From assembly GCA_030674185.1 (NCBI GenBank), contig JAPXFY010000031.1:42857585-42921584 (forward strand): a stretch of DNA of 64,000 bases. The letters are read 5' to 3'. A program made the translations under genes and the position numbers. This document shows positions 61,207 to 64,000 of the stretch, piece by piece (positions within the stretch are counted from its first letter, which is position 1; the number at the start of each line of letters is the position of its first letter). The stretch is from Monoplex corrugatus. Taxonomy: Eukaryota; Mollusca; Gastropoda; Littorinimorpha; Ranellidae. A model generated the notes under the pieces. That model was not told where the DNA came from. It searched no databases and worked only from the letters and a program-made list of their open reading frames with translations.

Positions 61207-64000
61207 TTTATTTACAAACTTTAAGAGAATACTTACTGATGTGACTGTGCACACTGCCATGATTGTTATATGTAAACAAAACTTATTTCAACAGGGTCTG
61301 ATATTTCCACAATTAGAAAGTGCACCTTAAGTTGCATTCTTCAGACTGACTGAAATGAAATAGGCAATACCATATACAGTTTTCCAAGACAGCTGAATGA
61401 AAGTAATGAAAATTACAAATCATCAGCAGACAAAGAATGATTGAAAGTGTGCTAACTGATAGCATCCACCCAAGTGATGATTATTTTGAGGAAGGAGTAA
61501 AACCAGCATGACCACATAGTTGGGGAAGTTTAACTCTCTTGGTTTTCTTCATCGGTAATCCATTCTTGTTTTTTAAAACATCATTGGGTATGTGAAAGAA
61601 AGAAAATGGGCAATGACACTGAACATCCTACCCCCTCTCCAGTCCAGGTAGCTGGAACAGAAATATCCATCACTTAACCCGTTGACTCCTGCACCCTATC
61701 CACCAGTAGAAAAGACTTAACCCTTTCGCTCCCTCACTTTATCCAACAGCTTTCTTCAGGAAGCTGGTGGATAGGGCGAGGGAGTGAAAGTCTAATTTTT
61801 TGTTTTGCTCTCATGATTGACGGTGGGGGATGCCGGTGGATAGGGTGAGGGAGTCAAAGGGTTAAAGATTCAACTACCTAGGCAGCACTGTCAGACATGA
61901 TGAAGGAGGAGGCTGCGACATCAAGATTCATCTGAGCAAGGCCAGAAATGTGTTCACAATGCTGTACAGCATGTGAAGGACGACGCAGTACAGCACCAAC
62001 ACCAACCCGAAACTGTAATACAGTTGTGTCCTTTTCACATTGACAGCATGTTGCCATAGTGCAGTGCCACCATTTTTTTATGTGCCTAATCCAACACCAC
62101 CTTCTCATGATGGTTGTCTCTTCACTGCACTGGGTGAGTAGTTGTGACAGAAATAAATGAATGAAGAAGTGAATACATGATCTGAAGAGAGAAGCATAAC
62201 ATCACCAGGACTACCCTCCATTAGAAAGAAGACACAGGTGGAAAGGACTCAAGAACAGTGTACCTTGAACATCAGAAGAACTCAAGGCCCTGAGCATACC
62301 TGGGATACAGAACACTGGACAGTGACAGGGAGTGACCTTACCAAGCTGTCATTCTTACACACAAGGAACGTGAAGAATGATGCAGTTCTGGCTGTACAGT
62401 CACCTACCACTAACAACTACTCATCCAGTGCAGTGAAGAGAGTCACAACCATCATGAGAAGGCCGTGTTGATGGATTATCATCATCATCATCATCAAGTG
62501 CCTTGCCACATGGCGTTGGCGATCCATGTCCTCCCATCTGTTTCTATCCCTTGATGCTGCAAGCACATCTTCTACCCTCTCTGTCTTCAGCCAGTCTGCA
62601 CGTCCGTCCAATATTTTTTCCCTCAATCTACCTGGTGCTCTCTTTCCCTCCAGCTTTCCTGTTGTAACCAGGTGCTCCAATTCCCCTTTCATCATAAAAA
62701 GGCCTATAAATGTTGCCTGTCTTTTCCTAATCTTCCTTATAAATGATCTACTTGTGTCTGCCTCCATCAAGATTGTCTCGTTTGTTTTCTTCGCTGTTCA
62801 TGGAACTCTCAACATTCTTCTTAGAAACCACATCTTGGCTGCCTTAATCTTGTTCTGGCTTTGCTTGTTGACTGTCCACGCCTCACAACCATATAACATT
62901 ATTGGTTCTACATAACATTCAAGAACTCTCTTCCTGATGTTAATTGATAGGCATTTGTTGGTAAGAATGCTTTTCATCTTCTTGAATGCTGTTTTGGCTT
63001 GGCCGATTCTGCTGGCTATTTCTGATGTGCATCTTCCGTCTGGTGAAATGATCGCTCCCAGGTATTTAAACTTATCAACCTGTCTCAAGGTTGTGCCATT
63101 TGCTGTTATTTTGCATGAGGGGATTTCATGTTTTTTGCTGATCACCATGACTTCAGTCTTCTTGCTGTTTAGTTCCAACCCCTTAACTTTGCTTTCTATT
63201 TCTAGTATACTCACTAGGTTTTGTAGACCTGTGCCTTTCATTTTCTGCAATTACCAAAGTGGATTAGGCACATCAAAAAAAAAGGGGTGGGTGGGTGGCA
63301 CTGCCTTGCAGCGATGCACTCTCAACGAGGAGAGCAGCCTGAGTTTCACATGTTAAATCCATTGTGACAGAAAGAAATGAATGAAGAAGTGAATACAGCA
63401 TTTGAAGAGAGCAGGATAACATCACCAGGAATACCCTCCACTAGAAGGAAGATGCAAGGGGAGAAGACTCAAGAACACCATACCTTGAATATGGAACAGC
63501 TCATAGCCTAGAGCATAGCTGGGATACCTCACAGAAACTGGCTCAGAACAGGCAAGAGTGGCAGATTTTCATTGCTGACCTACATGCCAATGGCGTCCTG
63601 AGCAATAAGTAAGTAAGTAAACAATGTGTAAAAAATGTCACAAAAATAAAAATGGTTTGTTTTTCAGTATTAAAGTTCTGTTCTTTTTAATCAATTCTTA
63701 ATAATTTTTGAAAAGGTTTCTGTTCAGCAGGGCCTGGTAGGTGTGATGTAGCAATACTATTTTGTGTGTTGATGTAAATTTTTGTTCATTAATAGTTTAT
63801 TTTTGTGTGCAATATATTTTTTATCTGCAATAGTGTGTTTCTCAGTAAATTATGATTGTAAAAGTCATAACGGTATGAAGATACTCTTTTAATAATTACT
63901 GATCAGAAAGCTCCTGTATTAATATGGATATTCCTATTGCCTGTGTGTGTAGACAGCATTGTCAAACAGATGCAAACAACTCCTGTATTAATATGGATAT
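49175..64000 (+). CDS. SAT2: Diamine/thialysine N-acetyltransferase SAT2-B (exons 1-4; 3' end beyond window)
   Basis: Tandem paralogue of SAT2-A in the same orientation, 13.4 kb after its stop. Exons 1-4 have the same sizes within a codon and identical phases (0,1,1,0). Motifs: [55 protein letters not shown] and R-x-x-G-x-G (RSKGIG). Exon 5, with the catalytic Tyr, was not found before the right edge and should lie just beyond. All donors are canonical (gtaagt, gtgaga, gtacta, gtaatt), so this copy looks functional. Exon 2, which includes part of the substrate-facing N-terminal region, differs most from SAT2-A, hinting at different substrate preference; this is inference. Confidence 0.88.
49241..50040. 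other. SAT2-B intron 1, left end
   Basis: Contains a palindromic-repeat copy (49659-49825) and a weak SINE-like B box at ~49885. Otherwise unique. Confidence 0.5.
49659..49825. repeat. Palindromic repeat copy with insertion
   Basis: 'ttaaccctttgaatcccgca' opens it; 'caggaagctggtggataggg' and 'ggagtcaaaggttaa' follow. Arms are interrupted by ~30 bp and a partial second unit. Confidence 0.85.
50041..56078. repeat. 26-bp minisatellite, ~230 units
   Basis: Unit 'agcccccactgactggccat' plus 'tcttat'. Both ends of the array carry more CATTGGCTGG variants; the interior has CACTGACTGG. From ~51.75 to ~53.1 kb units are shortened almost only by missing bases. Every full unit has the palindrome TGGCCA. 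Fills most of SAT2-B intron 1, ~800 bp after exon 1. Confidence 0.97.
56079..56739. other. SAT2-B intron 1, between array and SINE
   Basis: A 91-codon open stretch at 56193 follows an acceptor-like 'ttttttttacag' but matches nothing I know and is not needed by the SAT2 frame. Confidence 0.4.
56740..57065 (+). mobile_element. tRNA-derived SINE, copy 2
   Basis: Same body as 42330-42640 ('ccaagttgagcatgatgttgg', 'cagttgagtctcatcc', 'ggtatctgtatctctt', 'aacaccaggatgtatt'); the head is degraded ('tggcaaagtggtttgtgc'). Confidence 0.72.
57066..57368. other. SAT2-B intron 1, unique sequence
   Basis: A 95-codon open stretch (57025-57312) overlaps the SINE end and has no recognised motif. Confidence 0.4.
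57369..57735. repeat. (GT)n and (CA)n microsatellites ~210 bp apart
   Basis: GT at 57369-57443 and CA at 57656-57735 on the same strand, so they could pair as a stem. Confidence 0.93.
57885..57936 (+). CDS. SAT2: SAT2-B exon 2
   Basis: 52 nt, acceptor atttgcag, donor gtgaga, phase 0 in and 1 out. Encodes [17 protein letters not shown]. Confidence 0.92.
57974..58170. repeat. (GT)n microsatellite
   Basis: Long GT run then TATG/GAGT variants, starting 38 nt after exon 2. Confidence 0.95.
58424..58985 (+). mobile_element. RTE-type LINE family 2, 3' end
   Basis: [40 protein letters not shown] and, in a shifted frame, [20 protein letters not shown]. Ends with (GATGAT)n, the same tail as the other copies. 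Inserted in SAT2-B intron 2. Confidence 0.88.
58986..59295. other. SAT2-B intron 2, right end
   Basis: Nothing recognised. Confidence 0.5.
59296..59364 (+). CDS. SAT2: SAT2-B exon 3
   Basis: 69 nt, acceptor gtttcag, donor gtacta, phase 1 both sides. Encodes [20 protein letters not shown] and TSS. One base longer than the SAT2-A counterpart, which shows the deficit there. Confidence 0.93.
59694..59910 (-). mobile_element. Fragment of RTE family 1 reverse transcriptase
   Basis: [30 protein letters not shown] and [14 protein letters not shown] parallel the segment after YADD in the intact LINE at 45.4-48.5 kb. Internal fragment, antisense in SAT2-B intron 3. Confidence 0.85.
59911..60442. other. 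SAT2-B intron 3, right part
   Basis: 60090-60120 shares 'aagtgacctggcagca' with 43590; otherwise unique. Confidence 0.45.
60443..60597 (+). CDS. SAT2: SAT2-B exon 4 (acetyl-CoA-binding core)
   Basis: 155 nt, acceptor tgaacag, donor gtaatt, phase 1 in and 0 out. Encodes [36 protein letters not shown] and TALWAEVAK. One codon shorter than SAT2-A exon 4. Confidence 0.94.
60883..61203. repeat. (GT)n microsatellite with TATG variants
   Basis: Two GT blocks flanking a short unique piece at ~61092-61125. Confidence 0.95.
61204..61675. other. SAT2-B intron 4, unique sequence
   Basis: Nothing recognised. Confidence 0.5.
61676..61865. repeat. Palindromic repeat, compound copy
   Basis: Nested TTAACCC...GGGTTAA palindromes: an outer pair ('ttaacccgttgactcctgca' with 'gggagtcaaagggttaa') encloses an inner pair around 'caggaagctggtggataggg'. 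Confidence 0.87.
61866..62440 (+). mobile_element. LINE C-terminal relic, family 3
   Basis: [31 protein letters not shown] and then a stop; this is the reverse transcriptase C-terminal 'YLGS' region. 62110-62340 resembles 63361-63560. Confidence 0.65.
62475..63250 (-). mobile_element. RTE-type LINE family 2, longest 3' copy
   Basis: Minus-strand reading: [82 protein letters not shown] and the (ATG)n tail at 62478-62494. One frame change near 62790. Inserted into a family 3 LINE relic. Confidence 0.9.
63361..63609 (+). mobile_element. LINE C-terminal relic, family 3 (second piece)
   Basis: Ends [32 protein letters not shown] and then TAA, a typical end of RTE-like LINE ORFs, with (AAGT)n following. 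Its first ~200 bp repeat 62110-62330. Confidence 0.7.
63911..64000. repeat. Possible start of a ~69-bp tandem repeat at the window edge
   Basis: 'ctcctgtattaatatggata' occurs at 63911 and again at 63980, where the window ends. Confidence 0.5.

Noticed and set aside
60598..64000. SAT2-B exon 5
   Set aside because: Looked for AVLDWN- and LYKRRGG-coding sequence after exon 4; none present, so it lies beyond the window.

Overview
The window is nuclear DNA of an intron-rich invertebrate animal. A mollusc is my best guess, from the gene structures, the LINE types and the very heavy microsatellite/minisatellite load, but this is inference, not proof. I read three protein-coding genes by hand-splicing conserved exons. 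All other long open frames are transposons or artefacts of tandem repeats whose period is a multiple of three or which are (CA)n.

Minus strand, 1020-18492: a complete 11-exon orthologue of ANKRD42, an ankyrin-repeat protein with a C-terminal coiled coil (about 503 residues). Plus strand, 18849-35819: a complete 5-exon diamine/thialysine acetyltransferase of the SAT1/SAT2 family, closest in residue pattern to SAT2 (here SAT2-A). Plus strand, 49175 to beyond the right edge: a second, tandem copy (SAT2-B), with exons 1-4 present and exon 5 outside the window. ANKRD42 and SAT2-A are head to head with only 356 bp between start codons, so they probably share a bidirectional promoter. The two SAT2 copies have the same exon boundaries and intron phases.

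Most of the window is intronic or intergenic repeat. Large minisatellites sit in introns: a 30-bp unit (12.6-15.5 kb, ANKRD42 intron 2); a 34-bp AT-rich unit (23.7-27.1 kb) and a different 34-bp unit (27.2-27.7 kb), both in SAT2-A intron 3; a 46-bp unit (33.5-35.0 kb, SAT2-A intron 4); and a 26-bp unit (50.0-56.1 kb, SAT2-B intron 1). Intergenic 64-66-bp arrays lie at 41.1-41.7 and 43.9-44.6 kb. Transposons include an intact single-ORF RTE-type LINE (45.4-48.5 kb), a 5'-truncated CR1/L2-type LINE (37.9-40.0 kb), several 3' LINE fragments ending in (ATG)n or (ATT)n tails, a scrambled Ty3/gypsy-type LTR element (29.3-31.3 kb), tRNA-derived SINE-like copies, a dispersed palindromic repeat and an unclassified ~0.5-kb repeat in three copies.

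Several features look like long-read consensus errors: a one-base frameshift at a G5 run in ANKRD42 exon 9, a one-base deficit at the SAT2-A exon 3 donor, and array cores that decay almost only by deletion. I found no convincing new biological system. The most interesting items are the head-to-head promoter, the tandem acetyltransferase pair, the hairpin just inside SAT2-A intron 1, the CCAAT-bearing 26-bp array in SAT2-B intron 1, and the inverted-LTR chimera.
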